5,522 nt of DNA, taken from Bdellovibrionales bacterium. GTDB taxonomy: Bacteria; Bdellovibrionota; UBA1018; CAIPTA01. Below the pieces are notes generated by a model that worked only from the letters and a program-made list of their open reading frames with translations, searched no databases and was not told where the DNA came from. The position numbers were made by a program, and so were the translations under genes. The stretch spans positions 1 through 5,522 of the forward strand of contig JAKFYM010000110.1 of NCBI GenBank assembly GCA_021730855.1, given 5' to 3'. Below, one piece after another: positions 5,215 to 5,522 of the stretch. Each line of letters starts with the position of its first letter. Positions within the stretch are counted from its first letter, which is position 1.

Positions 5215-5522
5215 TTACAGACGGCCGGTGCTGGTGAGGTGACGGTAGCGCGCGGTCACTAGCTCAAAGATCGAACTATCGGGACTCGCTTCATTGCCCA
5301 TGAAGGTATCCTCATAGGCGGGTTGGCCCCCGGAGGCGAGCGCGCGCGGATCCACATTGGGTTTGCCGGTCTCGGGATCGGGAGGAAAGAGTTTGGACAG
5401 AATGTCGGCCATTGGATTGGAATTGGTATCGCCCGCCACATCAGCCGCACCCTTGCTCATGATGGCACCGCCACCGCTATATTCGCCGCGGCCGGTATTG
5501 GCGAGCACGCCACTTTCGGCAT
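5215..5522 (-). CDS. Unknown protein, C-terminal fragment (5' end beyond the window)
   Basis: The minus-strand frame is open from the right edge to a TAA at 5217-5215, giving about 102 residues. An internal GTG at 5508 could be a start, but the frame continues upstream of it, so I treat the gene as truncated by the window. The visible part is rich in Gly, Ala, Asn, Asp and Pro (TGRGEYSGGGAIM, FPPDPETGKPNVDPRALASGG) and looks mostly disordered. Only the end, IFELVTARYRHLTSTGRL, looks helical. I recognise no domain. It reads in the same direction as the barrel gene 49 bp downstream, with no hairpin terminator between them, so co-transcription is plausible despite the promoter candidate in the gap. 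That it is coding is supported by the open frame, the same-strand context and the close spacing. Confidence 0.6.
   Translation of the reverse strand, partial: AESGVLANTGRGEYSGGGAIMSKGAADVAGDTNSNPMADILSKLFPPDPETGKPNVDPRALASGGQPAYEDTFMGNEASPDSSIFELVTARYRHLTSTGRL

Noticed and set aside
5056..5262. A plus-strand 68-residue frame across the barrel gene start and the gap
   Set aside because: It mostly overlaps the signal peptide region and promoter of the barrel gene on the other strand and shows no motif.
5215..5508. A complete 97-residue gene starting at the GTG at 5508
   Set aside because: The frame stays open beyond the GTG to the window edge, so a truncated longer gene is more likely; the GTG cannot be excluded.

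Overview
The window looks like chromosomal DNA from a Gram-negative bacterium of moderate to fairly high GC content (my impression by eye, not a count). The evidence is three exported or envelope proteins with signal peptides, a lytic transglycosylase, and a probable outer-membrane beta-barrel. The mix of an M16 peptidase, a small lytic transglycosylase, a protein with a Gly-rich linker and C-terminal anchor, and a barrel with an extra C-terminal domain would fit a Bdellovibrionota or Myxococcota-type (former Deltaproteobacteria) genome. That placement is a guess from overall flavour. I see no mobile element, CRISPR array, tRNA or rRNA.

Layout. Left part (1-1018, minus strand): a J-domain co-chaperone-like protein cut by the left edge, whose C-terminal HPD motif identifies it. 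A 233-bp divergent intergenic region follows, with a promoter-like hexamer facing each way and a perfect 7-bp dyad next to the rightward one. Middle (plus strand): a cytoplasmic M16B zinc metallopeptidase (1252-2559), then after 43 bp a secreted SLT-family lytic transglycosylase (2603-3109). Right part (minus strand, in transcription order): the C-terminal end of an unrecognised protein (5522-5215), a probable outer-membrane barrel with a FlgT-C-like C-terminal domain (5165-3873), and a single-pass anchored periplasmic protein (3816-3106). The last gene runs tail to tail into the transglycosylase gene: their stop codons overlap, and a rho-independent terminator hairpin is built from that same overlap.

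How the genes relate. The two right-hand minus genes and the transglycosylase all act at the cell envelope, but nothing in the sequence shows that they form one pathway. The most general signal is regulatory. All five complete 5' ends lack a Shine-Dalgarno sequence at normal spacing, and each has a TANNNT -10-like hexamer only 6-11 nt upstream of the ATG. This suggests leaderless or near-leaderless transcripts. I found no convincing new defence or mobile system; the candidates for a second look are listed as findings.
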